DNA of 64,000 bases from Marinobacter sp. SS13-12 (GTDB lineage Bacteria > Pseudomonadota > Gammaproteobacteria > Pseudomonadales > Oleiphilaceae), in the NCBI RefSeq assembly GCF_030227115.1, contig NZ_JASSUA010000001.1:1922001-1986000 (forward strand). The letters are read 5' to 3'. Below the pieces are notes generated by a model, which was not told where the DNA came from, did no database searches, and was given only the letters and a program-made list of their open reading frames with translations. Positions 32,987-43,512 of the stretch are shown here, in pieces; positions within the stretch are counted from its first letter, which is position 1, and each line of letters opens with the position of its first letter. The translations under genes were made by a program, and so were the position numbers.

Positions 32987-35302
32987 ATGCCAGAGTTTCA
33001 GACCACGGATGAAGGCTTTGAGCGGGTTTCATTGAGGGACTACACCGAGAAGGCCTACCTTGATTACTCCATGTACGTCATTCTCGACAGGGCTTTACCC
33101 AATGTGGGTGACGGCCTGAAGCCGGTTCAGCGCCGGATCATCTATGCCATGTCCGAGCTCGGTCTCAAGTCCACGTCGAAGTACAAGAAGTCCGCCCGCA
33201 CGGTCGGTGATGTTCTGGGCAAGTTTCACCCTCACGGTGACAGCGCCTGTTACGAGGCCATGGTACTGATGGCCCAGCCGTTCTCATACCGCTATCCGCT
33301 GGTCGACGGCCAGGGCAACTGGGGGGCGCCTGACGACCCCAAATCCTTCGCCGCCATGCGTTACACGGAATCCCGTCTGGCCAAATTTGCCGATGTCCTG
33401 CTCAGTGAGCTGGGGCAGGGCACGGTGGACTGGGTGCCGAACTTTGATGGCACCATGGATGAACCGTCGGTGTTGCCCGCCCGATTGCCTCACGTTCTGC
33501 TGAACGGTACCACCGGTATTGCGGTGGGTATGGCAACGGATATACCCCCCCACAATGTGCGGGAAATTACGGCCGCCTGTGTGCGCCTGCTCGACCAGCC
33601 GGATGCCACCACTGATGACCTGTGCGAGCACGTCAAGGGCCCGGATTTCCCGACGTATGCGGAGATCATCACCCCCCGCAAGGACATCCGGCAGATGTAT
33701 GAAACCGGCAAGGGTTCGCTGCGGATGCGTGCCCGCTGGATCAACGAAAGCGGCGAAATCGTGGTGACGGACCTGCCGCACCAGGTCTCGGGTAACCGGG
33801 TACTGGAACAGATCGCCCAGCAGATGCAGACCAAAAAGCTGCCTATGGTGGCGGACCTGCGGGACGAATCGGACCATGAAAACCCGACCCGCCTGGTGAT
33901 TGTTCCCCGCTCCAACCGGGTGGACCAGGAAGGGCTGATGGCCCACCTGTTTGCCAGCACCGATCTGGAGAAAACCTACCGGGTCAACATCAACGTGATC
34001 GGCAACGATGGCCGCCCGGCCGTGAAGGGCCTGCGGGTCATGCTGACGGAATGGCTTAGCTTCCGTCGTACCACGGTTACCCGGCGCCTCCAGCATCGCC
34101 TCGACAAGGTGCTCGCACGCCTGCATATCCTTGAAGGCCTGCTGGTTGCCTACCTGAATATCGATGAAGTCATTGCGATTATCCGTTACGAAGATAAGCC
34201 CAAGGCTGAACTGATCTCCCGCTTCGGGCTGTCGGAAGAGCAGGCCGAAGCCATTCTCGAGCTTAAATTGCGCCACCTGGCCAAGCTCGAGGAAATGAAA
34301 ATCCGTGGTGAGCAGGACGAGCTGGCCGCCGAGCGGGATGAGCTCCAGGCCATTCTGGGGTCAGAGGACCGCCTGCGGGAGCTGATCAAGGATGAGCTGC
34401 TGGCGGATGCGGAAACCTATGGCGACGACCGCCGCTCGCCGATTGTTGAACGCAGCGAGGCAAGGGCCTTCAGCGAAACCGAACTGGTATCCAATGATCC
34501 GGTGACGGTTGTGCTGTCCGAGAAAGGTTGGGTCAGGGCGGCCAAGGGCCATGATATTGAGCCGGAGGGCCTCAGCTACAAGGCCGGCGACAAGTTTGCC
34601 ATGGCCGCGAAAGGGCGCAATAACCAGCAGGCGGTGTTCCTGGATTCCACCGGGCGCGCCTATTCCCTGGTTGCCCACTCGCTCCCGTCTGCCAGGGGGC
34701 AGGGCGAGCCCCTGAGTGGTCGCATCAACCCACCTTCGGGCGCGACTTTCTCCGGCCTGCTGATGGGCGATCCGGCCCGCAAGGTGTTGCTCGTTACAGA
34801 CGGCGGCTACGGGTTTGTGACCTCCCTGAATGACATGATCAGCAAGAACCGCAACGGCAAAGCGGTGGTGTCGGTGCCGAAAGGGGCGGAAATCATGCCG
34901 CCGGTGACCGTGCCGGACTCTGAGAAACCACTGTACCTGGGCGCGATTTCCAACGAGGGCCGGATGCTGGTGTTCCCTCTGAGTGAGTTGCCGGAGTTGT
35001 CGAAGGGTAAGGGCAACAAGATCATCAGCATTCCCTCGGCGCGGGTGCAGAACCGGGAAGAGTATGTGGTGGCCGTTGCGGTGTTTGCCGAAGATGACCA
35101 ACTGGAAATTCGCGCCGGCAAGCGCAAGATGGGCCTGCAGTTCAGCGATCTGGAGCATTACCTGGGTGAGCGCGGCCGTCGTGGCCACAAGCTGCCCCGA
35201 GGACTCCAGCGGGTGGATGCCATTGATGTCATCCAGTCGGCCAGCAATGCTGCTGAGGCCGCTGACGCAGCAAGTGCAGAGGAGCAGCCTGACCGTGAGT
35301 GA
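32987..35302 (+). CDS. parC: ParC, DNA topoisomerase IV subunit A
   Basis: This 771-residue subunit cuts and rejoins DNA as part of topoisomerase IV with ParE. The winged-helix region has [10 protein letters not shown] (81-90), the quinolone-determining segment with the susceptible-type Ser86 and Glu90. The active-site Tyr is about residue 126 in [10 protein letters not shown]. The C-terminal part forms the DNA-wrapping repeats. ATG 32987 with AAAGGGG upstream is preferred to an earlier in-frame start that translates tandem repeats. serB overlaps its end. Confidence 0.96.
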   Translation: MPEFQTTDEGFERVSLRDYTEKAYLDYSMYVILDRALPNVGDGLKPVQRRIIYAMSELGLKSTSKYKKSARTVGDVLGKFHPHGDSACYEAMVLMAQPFSYRYPLVDGQGNWGAPDDPKSFAAMRYTESRLAKFADVLLSELGQGTVDWVPNFDGTMDEPSVLPARLPHVLLNGTTGIAVGMATDIPPHNVREITAACVRLLDQPDATTDDLCEHVKGPDFPTYAEIITPRKDIRQMYETGKGSLRMRARWINESGEIVVTDLPHQVSGNRVLEQIAQQMQTKKLPMVADLRDESDHENPTRLVIVPRSNRVDQEGLMAHLFASTDLEKTYRVNINVIGNDGRPAVKGLRVMLTEWLSFRRTTVTRRLQHRLDKVLARLHILEGLLVAYLNIDEVIAIIRYEDKPKAELISRFGLSEEQAEAILELKLRHLAKLEEMKIRGEQDELAAERDELQAILGSEDRLRELIKDELLADAETYGDDRRSPIVERSEARAFSETELVSNDPVTVVLSEKGWVRAAKGHDIEPEGLSYKAGDKFAMAAKGRNNQQAVFLDSTGRAYSLVAHSLPSARGQGEPLSGRINPPSGATFSGLLMGDPARKVLLVTDGGYGFVTSLNDMISKNRNGKAVVSVPKGAEIMPPVTVPDSEKPLYLGAISNEGRMLVFPLSELPELSKGKGNKIISIPSARVQNREEYVVAVAVFAEDDQLEIRAGKRKMGLQFSDLEHYLGERGRRGHKLPRGLQRVDAIDVIQSASNAAEAADAASAEEQPDRE

Positions 35303-36515
35303 GTTGGTTCTGATTAATGTGTCGGGGCGCGACAAGCCCGGCCTGACGTCCGAGATCACCGGCATCATGGGCCAGTACCATGTGCGGATTCTGGACATTG
35401 GCCAGGCGGTGATTCACGACCACCTGACCTGGGGGATCCTGATCGAGATCCCCGACGAGTCCAAGTCCTCACCGGTGATCCGTGACCTGCTGTTCCGGTT
35501 GCATTCGCTGGACCTGCAGGTGCGCTTTGCGCCCATCACTATCGATGAGTATCAGCAATGGGCTGAGGGCCGCAACCGTGCCTGTTACATCGTCACCTTG
35601 CTGTCGCGGGATATCAAGGCCGAGCAGATTGCGCGGGTGTCGGCCATTACCGCCCGTCATGGCCTGAACATCGACAACATCAGCCGGCTCTCGGCGCGGC
35701 CGTCACTGAATCCCTCAGACAACCGCATTGCCTGTGTGGAGTTCTCCGTCAGGGGCACGCCTTCTGATCTGGAACAGCTGCGCTCTGATTTCCTGCACAT
35801 AGCCGGTGAGATGAACGTGGACATTGCCTTCCAGGAAGATTCCATTTTTCGCCGCAATCGGCGGCTGGTGGTGTTCGATATGGACTCCACGCTGATCGAT
35901 GCCGAGGTGATCGACGAGCTCGCGCTTGAAGCAGGTGTGGGCCCCCAGGTGGCAGAGATTACCGAGCGCGCCATGCAGGGGGAGCTGGACTTCAGCCAGA
36001 GCTTTGCAGAACGCCTGGCCCTGCTCAAGGGTCTGGACGAGTCGGTGCTGGAAGGGATTGCCGCGCGCCTGCGTCTGACCGAGGGCGCAGAGCATCTGAT
36101 CCTGAGCCTGAAGTCGCTGGGTTATCGCACGGCGATTCTGTCCGGCGGCTTCACCTACTTTGCCCATCATCTGCAGCAGAAGTTGGGCATTGATTACGTC
36201 TATGCCAATGAGCTGGAAATCGAGAATGGCAAGGTCACTGGCCGCGTGGCCGGGCAGATTGTTGATGGCAGGCGCAAAGCGGAACTGCTTCTGGAAATTG
36301 CGGAACGCGAGCATATCTCACGGGAACAGGTGATCGCCGTCGGTGATGGTGCCAACGACCTGCCCATGCTGAGCCAGGCTGGCCTGGGCGTTGCGTTTCG
36401 GGCAAAGCCACTGGTCAAGGAGTCCGCCCGCCACTCCATCTCGACCCTGGGGCTGGACGCCATTCTCTATCTGATCGGGTTCAGGGAAAACGACAGCCTT
36501 CAGATAGGGAAGTAA
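35295..36515 (+). CDS. serB: SerB, phosphoserine phosphatase with ACT domains
   Basis: This 406-residue enzyme makes serine from O-phosphoserine. The first half carries two ACT-like domains ([20 protein letters not shown]), typical of the longer SerB form. The HAD phosphatase half has DMDSTLID near residue 195, SGGFTYF and [10 protein letters not shown] with the metal-binding Asp residues. The likely start is GTG at 35295, overlapping the parC stop by 8 nt, with AGAGGAG about 10 nt upstream. The frame continues further upstream inside parC, but that part is shadow sequence. Confidence 0.92.
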   Translation: MSELVLINVSGRDKPGLTSEITGIMGQYHVRILDIGQAVIHDHLTWGILIEIPDESKSSPVIRDLLFRLHSLDLQVRFAPITIDEYQQWAEGRNRACYIVTLLSRDIKAEQIARVSAITARHGLNIDNISRLSARPSLNPSDNRIACVEFSVRGTPSDLEQLRSDFLHIAGEMNVDIAFQEDSIFRRNRRLVVFDMDSTLIDAEVIDELALEAGVGPQVAEITERAMQGELDFSQSFAERLALLKGLDESVLEGIAARLRLTEGAEHLILSLKSLGYRTAILSGGFTYFAHHLQQKLGIDYVYANELEIENGKVTGRVAGQIVDGRRKAELLLEIAEREHISREQVIAVGDGANDLPMLSQAGLGVAFRAKPLVKESARHSISTLGLDAILYLIGFRENDSLQIGK

Positions 36516-36525
36516 TCATCGGGAT

Positions 36526-36547
36526 GGGCTGGCCAAAGGGCCAGCCC
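36526..36547. terminator. Bidirectional hairpin between serB and FimX-like gene
   Basis: GGGCTGGCC (36526-36534) pairs perfectly with GGCCAGCCC (36539-36547) around a 4-nt loop. It sits between convergent genes; no T-run is present, so termination is probable but not certain. Confidence 0.55.
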
Positions 36548-36563
36548 GTCCAGATGCTGAGGG

Positions 36564-38651
36564 CTAGTGATCGCCGAAGTCGTAGTTCATCTCCGGAACC
36601 GGCGCCTGCAGGTAGTAGCCCTGGATATAGTTCACACCGGCCTGCCACAGGGTTGCCAGAACGCTGGCATTTTCCACCAGGGGCACGATGGTCAGTTTGC
36701 CGGCGCTTTGCAGGCTCTTGACCATCTCCTTGACCTCTTCCTTGGCTTCGTCCTTCTTCTGAAGCTCTTCGGTAAACGAACCGTCAATCTTCACGTAATC
36801 CACGTCGATATGCTTCAGGGTATTGAAGGGATTCAGTGCGCACCCGAACTGACAGATCGAGACCTTGGCGTGCAACTCATGAACAGCTTTGGCAAATTCC
36901 TTGGCCTGTTTCATGAAGTTGTTGGCGTCACCTTCACGAATCTGGAAAATCAGTGAGTCACCGGGCAGGCGGGCTGCCTTCAATGCCACGCTCAGCCATG
37001 GCGTGAACGTTTTGTCCTCCAGGGTTTCTGCCGTTACGTTCAGGAACAGCCGCGTGTCATGGCCACGTGAGCGGTGGCTGGACAACTGTTTGATCGTTTG
37101 CAGGATTACCCAGCGGTCTATCTTGATGGCCATTTCCGAGGGGCCGACCGGCGGCAGGAAGTCGTAGGGCGAAACCTCTTCATTGTCCTTGTTGAGCATT
37201 CTGACAAACGCTTCGTAGTGCTCTTCGCCTTCGCCTCTCAGGTTGATGATGGGCTGGAACAGAAGCCGGAAGCGGTTGTCGTCCAGAGCTTTCTGTATGG
37301 CATCGACAGAGTTGCTTTCATCCATCGATTCATAGTCGGCAGGGTTGTAAACCAGAACACCGTTGCCCTGCTCGTGGCCCTCTTTCTTCTTCAGCTCCGA
37401 GGAAGCGGTATGAGCGCGTCCCATCAGGTCAGGGGCCTTGGGCGCATTCTCGGTAATAGCGGCAACACCGATGCTCAGGGTCAGCTGTACCGTGCGGCCA
37501 TTGATATCAAACAGGTGGTCCTCTACTTTCTTGCAGAGGGCTTCACACTGATCTGCCAGGGTTTTTTCTTCGCAGGGCTGACAAAGCAGGCAGAAAGCAT
37601 CATCGCTGAGGCGGGCGAGAATCATGTTCTCGGGCGTCTGTTCCTTGAGCAGGGTGGCCAGATCTCCCAGCATGAGATCCGCGCCGGCAATGCCAACCTG
37701 GCCCTTCAGGCTCATGAAATTATCAAGAGCGATGTAGGCCAGGGCGCCCGTCTGATTGTCTTTGCCGGCTTTCGCGATGGCCTGGCCTAGCGCGTCCATC
37801 AGGTATTGCCTGTTGAACAGACCGGTCAGCAGATCCTGACTGCTGATCTGGCGAATCTTCTCCTCCAGCTCAGCGTCGCTGTGTTCGGGCTGGATCACAA
37901 TCTGGGTACAGATTTCACCGTCGTAAGTGGCCGCTGACACAGACATGGTGACGTTGAGTTCCTGGTCATCACTACGGCGGGCCACGCAGTTCATGGTCAT
38001 GCCGTCTTCACCACTTTCGGCAAAGGACTTCATGAACTCCTTGTATTTTTCCTGGCTTTCCGGGGTCAGGGTATCCAGCACCGGTATACAGATCAGGTCG
38101 TCAATATCGTCGTAGCCAAGGAACTCCATGTAGGACTGGTTGGCATAGATGTGCATGCCATCATTGATATAGGCAATGGCGTCCTTGGAGCTTTCCAGCA
38201 ACAACTGGCAACGCTGCTCGGCTTCACGCAGGTGTGACTCCAGGGTTCTGCGCCGACGACGGTCCTCGAGTGCACTCAGTTCGCGGTTAACCACCAGCAC
38301 CAGTTGATCGGTGTTCTCGAAGGGCACGGCATCATGGGCACCGGCTTTCATGACGGCGACCGTGCGCTCACGGTTGAATTCACTGGTCAGCAGTACAGAC
38401 GGAATATCCTTGTCCATGCGACGAATCATGGCCAGGGCGCCGTCAGGACCGAATTCCTGGTCCGCGTCGTCCCGCGCCAGTAACAGGTCCCAGTTGCCTG
38501 CTTTCAGGGTTTCCTCCAGATCTTCCTCAGAGGTGATGCGATGGGCCCGCGTGGCCTTGCCGGAGTTCCGGAGCAGGCTCACAAGAGTCTCGGCATCGTT
38601 TTGTGAGGGGTCAAGGATCAGCAGGTGTACGGTTGCGTTCTTTTTCTGCAT
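36564..38651 (-). CDS. fimX: FimX-like protein: receiver, PAS, degenerate GGDEF and EAL
   Basis: This 695-residue protein has a receiver-like domain (about 7-125), PAS (about 145-260), GGDEF (about 280-440) and EAL (about 455-690). The GGDEF signature is replaced by LSDDAF. The EAL site is degraded: EAF for EAL and CQFG in place of DDFG, although NVTAE, VKID and VEN remain. Loss of both activities with retention of a c-di-GMP pocket is the hallmark of P. aeruginosa FimX, which controls type IV pilus assembly. Its place next to serB is the same as there. A receptor rather than an enzyme is predicted. Confidence 0.78.
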   Translation of the reverse strand: MQKKNATVHLLILDPSQNDAETLVSLLRNSGKATRAHRITSEEDLEETLKAGNWDLLLARDDADQEFGPDGALAMIRRMDKDIPSVLLTSEFNRERTVAVMKAGAHDAVPFENTDQLVLVVNRELSALEDRRRRRTLESHLREAEQRCQLLLESSKDAIAYINDGMHIYANQSYMEFLGYDDIDDLICIPVLDTLTPESQEKYKEFMKSFAESGEDGMTMNCVARRSDDQELNVTMSVSAATYDGEICTQIVIQPEHSDAELEEKIRQISSQDLLTGLFNRQYLMDALGQAIAKAGKDNQTGALAYIALDNFMSLKGQVGIAGADLMLGDLATLLKEQTPENMILARLSDDAFCLLCQPCEEKTLADQCEALCKKVEDHLFDINGRTVQLTLSIGVAAITENAPKAPDLMGRAHTASSELKKKEGHEQGNGVLVYNPADYESMDESNSVDAIQKALDDNRFRLLFQPIINLRGEGEEHYEAFVRMLNKDNEEVSPYDFLPPVGPSEMAIKIDRWVILQTIKQLSSHRSRGHDTRLFLNVTAETLEDKTFTPWLSVALKAARLPGDSLIFQIREGDANNFMKQAKEFAKAVHELHAKVSICQFGCALNPFNTLKHIDVDYVKIDGSFTEELQKKDEAKEEVKEMVKSLQSAGKLTIVPLVENASVLATLWQAGVNYIQGYYLQAPVPEMNYDFGDH

Positions 38652-38816
38652 TCGTCAGATGTCTCGTGATACGCGTTAACTGTGCCGGCTCTATTTCAGG
38701 TACAGAGTTGCTAGTACAGAGCCGGTCTTTCACTAACGCTGAATGATGCAGGGGTTACCGTTTAATAACAACCCTTGGCGCCAGCCGTAGCGCCTCTGAT
38801 TGTCTGAAATGCAGAC

Positions 38817-40637
38817 CTAGAGTGACGGCCACAGCGAATCAAATTCGTCCTCGCTGGCACCCGCCGCAGCCGGCATGGCGTGCGTGGTTGCAGCTCCGCT
38901 ATTCTGAAGCTTGAGCTCGAACTGGCTGATGCTGCCGGTTGCGGAGATCTTGCGGGAAAGTGTGCCCTGATCCTCGCGGCCATCGTGGAGCAGCGATATC
39001 CGGCTCCCGGACTGAAACGGAAGCCGTGGTGTGATCAGGGTCGCCGCCTGGTTAACCACGCTGATCTCTGGCAAGAGCAGGCCCCGAAGGTATTCGCTGC
39101 TGTTGCCCACTTTCTGGATCAGACGTACACCGCAGGGCGCCGCACTGGGAGCCAGCAGTTCGATACCCACCTGGGTGCCCTGGTTGCGAACCTGGCGTAT
39201 CCAGCGCACCACGGCAATACTCCAGGGGTGGTTGGACTGTTCACGAACCCCGAGTATTTCTCCGGCTTGCAGCGACGCCGGCACGTTGGTCTCCCAGCCG
39301 ACGCAGTAGCCGCCGGGGCTGGTGTTGATCAGCAGGGCATGGTGAGACTGTGGGCGCCTGCGGTCATGTTCGCTGTCGGGTGTGGCGCCAATGCTGTTGC
39401 GGAAGTTGATGGGGGTATCCGCTGACTGGATCGGGTCGTCGTTGGGGCCGGCATCATGGGCTCCGGCCCAGGCGTCTTCCCGCCGACGTGATGATCTCAT
39501 GAACTGATTGTCCTGATCATGGCCATGCTCATGGTGGCCACTGTCATTGCCACTGACAAACTCATTGAATGTCTTGGCGCCCGCCACGTAAAAGTGGGTG
39601 GCTGTCAGCCCCACGCATATTTCCAGGGTTCCCTGGCTGGAAATGCGGTTGAAATTCCGCTTCGCGAGAATGCCCAGCGCCTGGCTGAGGTGGGTCAGCA
39701 GCGTGTCACTGACCCGGGATGGAAGCTCCAGATTGCTGGCAGTGTAGCCATTCTTCTGGTGACGGGAGTGCAGTGACTCGATGATGTGTTCTGACAGTTC
39801 ACGGGTATCGAAGTTGTAACTGTCGTTTCCGGGCTTCTGCTCCAGCAGGCTGCGGTATATGGGCGCAGTGTCCCGCTCCATATTCACCACAAACAGGCTG
39901 TCGTTGTCTGTCTCTGGGCCACAGGAAACGAGATGAGTCCAGTTTTCGAACAGGTCGTAGACCTGCGCCAGTTCCGCTTGCCGCAACTGGTTGGGCCGGG
40001 CGCAGCCAAGCAGCAGAATGCGCTTGTAACTGTCCTCTACCGTGCTGGTCCGACGGTGGCTCAGAGTTTCATCGTCGACAGACAGCCTGTTGAGCTTGTT
40101 GCGATGGGCAAACCGGAACAGGCGATGACATTCCAGCCAGCTCTGTGCCGGGCTGGGGCAATACAGTTGGTGGGATCGCACAATAGTGGCTGCCAGCTCA
40201 GAAATGGCCCGGTGAATCGCTGTGGCCACCGCTTTCCTGTGCTTGTCCAGCCCGCCATTATCCAGAAACTCCAGGACACAGAGCTTGTAGCCGCTGGCTG
40301 CGTGAAGCTGGAGTGCCTGGGACAGATTGGCAATCTTGCGCTGCTTTTCAGGCAGCGCAATGGCCATGCCCAGATAGTGCCTCGACAGTTCGGAGCAGAC
40401 AAAGTGTATTTTCGGGCGAATCAGTTCCAGTAGTTGAAGGCGCTGCTGCGGCGCGATAAACAGGTGGTTGAGCTCGATAATGGCGTGGTAGAGCTGCCGC
40501 GAAGCCTCCCCAATATTGGCCATGGGCAGCTGGTTGACCCAGTCCCTGAAGGCCTTTGGTGATGTCTGGCAAAAAGAGAGACTCGCCGTTTTCTGTTCAG
40601 GAACACGGAGATCGGGTTTCAGGATCATGCCTTCCAT
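38817..40637 (-). CDS. PilZ-like domain protein of unknown function
   Basis: This roughly 606-residue soluble protein has a large helical N-terminal part (about 1-390) and a PilZ-like C-terminal part. A run of Arg (DRRRPQ) precedes NTSPGG, the pattern by which PilZ domains bind c-di-GMP, and a following WIRQV-GIELLAP segment fits the barrel. The start could be 40637 or 40628; neither has an outstanding ribosome site. It is on the same strand as, and upstream of, the FimX-like gene with a 165-bp gap, which suggests a shared c-di-GMP pathway. No homologue of known function is recognised. Confidence 0.6.
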   Translation of the reverse strand: MEGMILKPDLRVPEQKTASLSFCQTSPKAFRDWVNQLPMANIGEASRQLYHAIIELNHLFIAPQQRLQLLELIRPKIHFVCSELSRHYLGMAIALPEKQRKIANLSQALQLHAASGYKLCVLEFLDNGGLDKHRKAVATAIHRAISELAATIVRSHQLYCPSPAQSWLECHRLFRFAHRNKLNRLSVDDETLSHRRTSTVEDSYKRILLLGCARPNQLRQAELAQVYDLFENWTHLVSCGPETDNDSLFVVNMERDTAPIYRSLLEQKPGNDSYNFDTRELSEHIIESLHSRHQKNGYTASNLELPSRVSDTLLTHLSQALGILAKRNFNRISSQGTLEICVGLTATHFYVAGAKTFNEFVSGNDSGHHEHGHDQDNQFMRSSRRREDAWAGAHDAGPNDDPIQSADTPINFRNSIGATPDSEHDRRRPQSHHALLINTSPGGYCVGWETNVPASLQAGEILGVREQSNHPWSIAVVRWIRQVRNQGTQVGIELLAPSAAPCGVRLIQKVGNSSEYLRGLLLPEISVVNQAATLITPRLPFQSGSRISLLHDGREDQGTLSRKISATGSISQFELKLQNSGAATTHAMPAAAGASEDEFDSLWPSL

Positions 40638-40863
40638 GAGTTCACGCCAATTGTCTGGACCACGGTTGGTACTCCGGTTTGCGCCACGAGCCACAGGCTA
40701 TGACTTCTGGCGCCTGCGGGTATTAATGGGAAAACGCCGAAAATACAGTTTTTTATTGTTATCACTCATTGCACTCTAAAATAGCAAACGCATAACAAAA
40801 AGCGAGAAAAGCACGAGTTGACAATGTTTAACAAGTAAATTTGGGCCAACTTTGCCAAATGTG

Positions 40864-41904
40864 TCACGCAAAAAGGTCAAGCGGGGTCTTCCCGGGGCGG
40901 TCAGGCAGTTCCCTGACAAGCTTTGGGACCAGGAATCCGGGGAGTGTAGCGATCAGTTGCCGGACCAGCTCCCGCGCCTTATCGTCACTGACGCTGAAAT
41001 GATGGGCGCCTTCCACCGGGTCAAAAGCGTGGAGGTAATAGGGCAGCACACCACATTCAAACAACCGCTCGCTCAGTTCGGCCAATACGACTGCCGAATC
41101 GTTAACGCCTTTAAGGACAACGCTCTGATTCAGCAGGGTGACGCCGGCGGCCTTCAGCCGCCCCAGAGCGAGCCGGGTGTCATTATCCAGCTCCGCCGGA
41201 TGATTGGCGTGAATCACCATTACCATCTGCAGCCGGCTGGCGGAAAGCCACGCCAGCAACGAGTCGCAAACACGTTGAGGAATCACAACCGGCAGCCGTG
41301 TGTGAATCCTGAGGCGGCGGATATGGGAAATGTCCGCCAGGGATTCGGCCCAGGATGACAGCAACCGATCATTGGCGACAAGCGGGTCACCCCCGCTGAA
41401 TATTACCTCATTGATGCGGTTGTCATTGGCCAGGGTCGTCAGTGCTTCTACCCGGTCCTCCGGCGATAGCCGATGTTCGTCATAGGGGAAATGACGGCGG
41501 AAGCAATAGCGACAGTTAATGGCACATTGACCGGTAACCATCAGCAGGGCGCGACTCTGGTATTTCCGGATCAGCCCGGTCGCCTGCATCGACTCGCTCT
41601 CCTGTAGCGGATCACGGACAAATCCGGATTGCGCAACGGTTTCGGCGAAGAGCGGCAGAACCTGCCGTAACAACGGGTCGGCCGGATCACCCGGAACGAT
41701 GCGTTGCAGATAGGGCTCCGGTACCCGCAGCGGAAACAGGCGGTGGCCTTCTGTAGCACCGGACAGCCAGATGGCCGGGTCAAGCCGGAGTCGCCTGAGC
41801 AGGTCCTCTGGCGTGGTGACAGACGCTGACAGTAGCTGTTGCCAGCTGCGCGTATCACGATCGACTGGGCGGGCTTCTATACGGGTGGCGGTTCGCTGTA
41901 TCAT
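40864..41904 (-). CDS. epmB: EpmB, EF-P lysine 2,3-aminomutase
   Basis: This 346-residue radical SAM enzyme converts (S)-alpha-lysine to (R)-beta-lysine, which EpmA attaches to elongation factor P. The iron-sulfur motif is CAINCRYCF near residue 125, and FSGGDPL follows near residue 170. The rest matches lysine 2,3-aminomutase-like proteins but is of the short EpmB length. It is divergent from efp with a 45-bp gap, so both promoters must share this short space. Confidence 0.93.
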   Translation of the reverse strand: MIQRTATRIEARPVDRDTRSWQQLLSASVTTPEDLLRRLRLDPAIWLSGATEGHRLFPLRVPEPYLQRIVPGDPADPLLRQVLPLFAETVAQSGFVRDPLQESESMQATGLIRKYQSRALLMVTGQCAINCRYCFRRHFPYDEHRLSPEDRVEALTTLANDNRINEVIFSGGDPLVANDRLLSSWAESLADISHIRRLRIHTRLPVVIPQRVCDSLLAWLSASRLQMVMVIHANHPAELDNDTRLALGRLKAAGVTLLNQSVVLKGVNDSAVVLAELSERLFECGVLPYYLHAFDPVEGAHHFSVSDDKARELVRQLIATLPGFLVPKLVRELPDRPGKTPLDLFA

Positions 41905-41949
41905 AGCGACCTTCGAATTTTTATACGCATCTTTTCAGGTGATAATTTC

Positions 41950-42525
41950 ATGGCTTCATATTCTACCAACGAATTCCGCGGCGGTCTTAAGGTTTTGCTG
42001 GACGGCGATCCCTGTATCATTCTCGATAACGAATTCGTAAAACCCGGCAAGGGTCAGGCATTCAACCGTGTCAAGCTGCGCAACCTGATGACCAATCGCC
42101 AGTGGGAGCGCACCTTCAAGTCCGGTGAAAGCCTGGAAGCCGCCGACGTCATCGATCTGGAAATGGAGTACCTGTACACAGACGGTGAGTTCTGGCACTT
42201 CATGAAGACAGACGGCTCGTTCGAGCAGTACCCGGCGGATGCCAAGGCTGTTGGTGATGCCCTCAAGTGGTTGAAAGAGCAGGACGTTTATACCGTCACG
42301 CTGTATAACGGCGCACCGCTGACGGTGACGCCGCCGAATTTTGTTGAACTGGAAGTGGTGGATACCGACCCGGGCATGAAAGGCGACACCGCCCAGGGTG
42401 GCACCAAGCCGGCAACCCTCTCTACCGGTGCCGTCGTGAACGTGCCGCTGTTCATAACCATCGGTGAAGTACTCAAGGTAGACACCCGCTCCGGCGAATA
42501 CGTCAACCGTGTGAAAGGCGGCTGA
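41950..42525 (+). CDS. efp: Efp, elongation factor P
   Basis: This 191-residue factor relieves ribosome stalling at polyproline. The KOW-like N-domain carries VKPGKGQAF with Lys34 at the tip, the residue modified by EpmA/EpmB. The C-terminus ([20 protein letters not shown]) is typical. The ATG at 41950 gives the standard length; the longer frame from 41839 is antisense to epmB. efp ends immediately before epmA, so all three EF-P genes lie together. Confidence 0.97.
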   Translation: MASYSTNEFRGGLKVLLDGDPCIILDNEFVKPGKGQAFNRVKLRNLMTNRQWERTFKSGESLEAADVIDLEMEYLYTDGEFWHFMKTDGSFEQYPADAKAVGDALKWLKEQDVYTVTLYNGAPLTVTPPNFVELEVVDTDPGMKGDTAQGGTKPATLSTGAVVNVPLFITIGEVLKVDTRSGEYVNRVKGG

Positions 42526-43512
42526 TTGGTTTCCGAAGTGAAAGCAACGCCTCCCTGGCAGCCTTCCGCGTCTCTGGCTGCTCTTGAAAGCCGTGCACGC
42601 CAGCTGGCCTGGGTGCGCGGCTTTTTTGCACAACGGGGCGTGATGGAGGTGGAGACGCCCGTGCTGGGTCGATACGGTGTTACCGACATCAACATCGACT
42701 GCATCCCCGCCAGTCCCACTCCTGTAGCGGGGGGCTTTGCGAAAGCCTGGCTCCAGACCTCCCCCGAATATCACATGAAGCGCCTGCTGGCCTCCGGCTC
42801 CGGGCCCATCTATCAGGTGGCGCGGGTGTTCCGGGACGGCGAATCCGGGCGCCGGCACAACCCTGAATTTTCTCTGCTTGAATGGTACCGGCCCGGGTTC
42901 ACGGATTCCGATCTGATGGCGGAAGTGTCCGACCTGGTGTGCGGCTGGCTGGGTTGTGAAGCACCACACACGATGCGGTACCGTGAGGTTTTTCTTTGCT
43001 TTGCAGGCATTGACCCCTTTCTGGCCAGTGACAGTGAGTTGTCGGCCCGCTGCGAAAAGTGGATGGAGCCGGCACAGTTACGCGCCTTTACCCGGGACGA
43101 TTGCCTGGATTTGCTGATGAGTTGCCTGGTTGAGCCGGCGTTGGCTGAAACCGGGCCGGTGTTTGTCACTGGCTACCCGGAATCCCAGGCGGCGTTGGCG
43201 CGTGTGTCAGAGCAGGGCGGTTTGCGCCAGGCGCACCGTTTCGAACTCTATGTGCGCGGGGTAGAGTTGTGCAACGGTTACTGGGAGCTTACCGACGGGG
43301 ATGAGCAGCAGCAGCGGTTTGCGGCGGACAACCAGGCGCGACGTTCGGCTGGCAAGCCGGAAATGCCCGTTGACCAGGCATTTCTGGCGGCTCTGAACGC
43401 CGGCGTTCCGGACTGTTCAGGGGTGGCGCTGGGCCTTGACCGCTTGCTGATGCTGAAGCTGGGGTTGGATGATATCTCAGGGGTTATCGGGTTTCCTGCT
43501 GACCGGGCCTGA
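42526..43512 (+). CDS. epmA: EpmA, EF-P beta-lysine ligase
   Basis: This 328-residue paralogue of the class II lysyl-tRNA synthetase catalytic core lacks an anticodon-binding domain, as expected for EpmA (GenX/PoxA). Motif 2 is seen in YQVARVFRDGESGRRHNPEFSLLEWYR (split: ARVFRDGE, HNPEFSLLEWY) and motif 3 in GVALGLDRLLML near the C-terminus. It loads beta-lysine on EF-P Lys34. Translation seems to begin at TTG directly after the efp stop, with AAGGCGG upstream; GTG at 42538 is an alternative. It overlaps psd by 29 bp tail to tail. Confidence 0.93.
   Translation: MVSEVKATPPWQPSASLAALESRARQLAWVRGFFAQRGVMEVETPVLGRYGVTDINIDCIPASPTPVAGGFAKAWLQTSPEYHMKRLLASGSGPIYQVARVFRDGESGRRHNPEFSLLEWYRPGFTDSDLMAEVSDLVCGWLGCEAPHTMRYREVFLCFAGIDPFLASDSELSARCEKWMEPAQLRAFTRDDCLDLLMSCLVEPALAETGPVFVTGYPESQAALARVSEQGGLRQAHRFELYVRGVELCNGYWELTDGDEQQQRFAADNQARRSAGKPEMPVDQAFLAALNAGVPDCSGVALGLDRLLMLKLGLDDISGVIGFPADRA

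Noticed and set aside
34983..35294. Upstream extension of serB
   Set aside because: This part lies inside parC in another frame and lacks ACT-like sequence; GTG at 35295 starts the recognisable protein.
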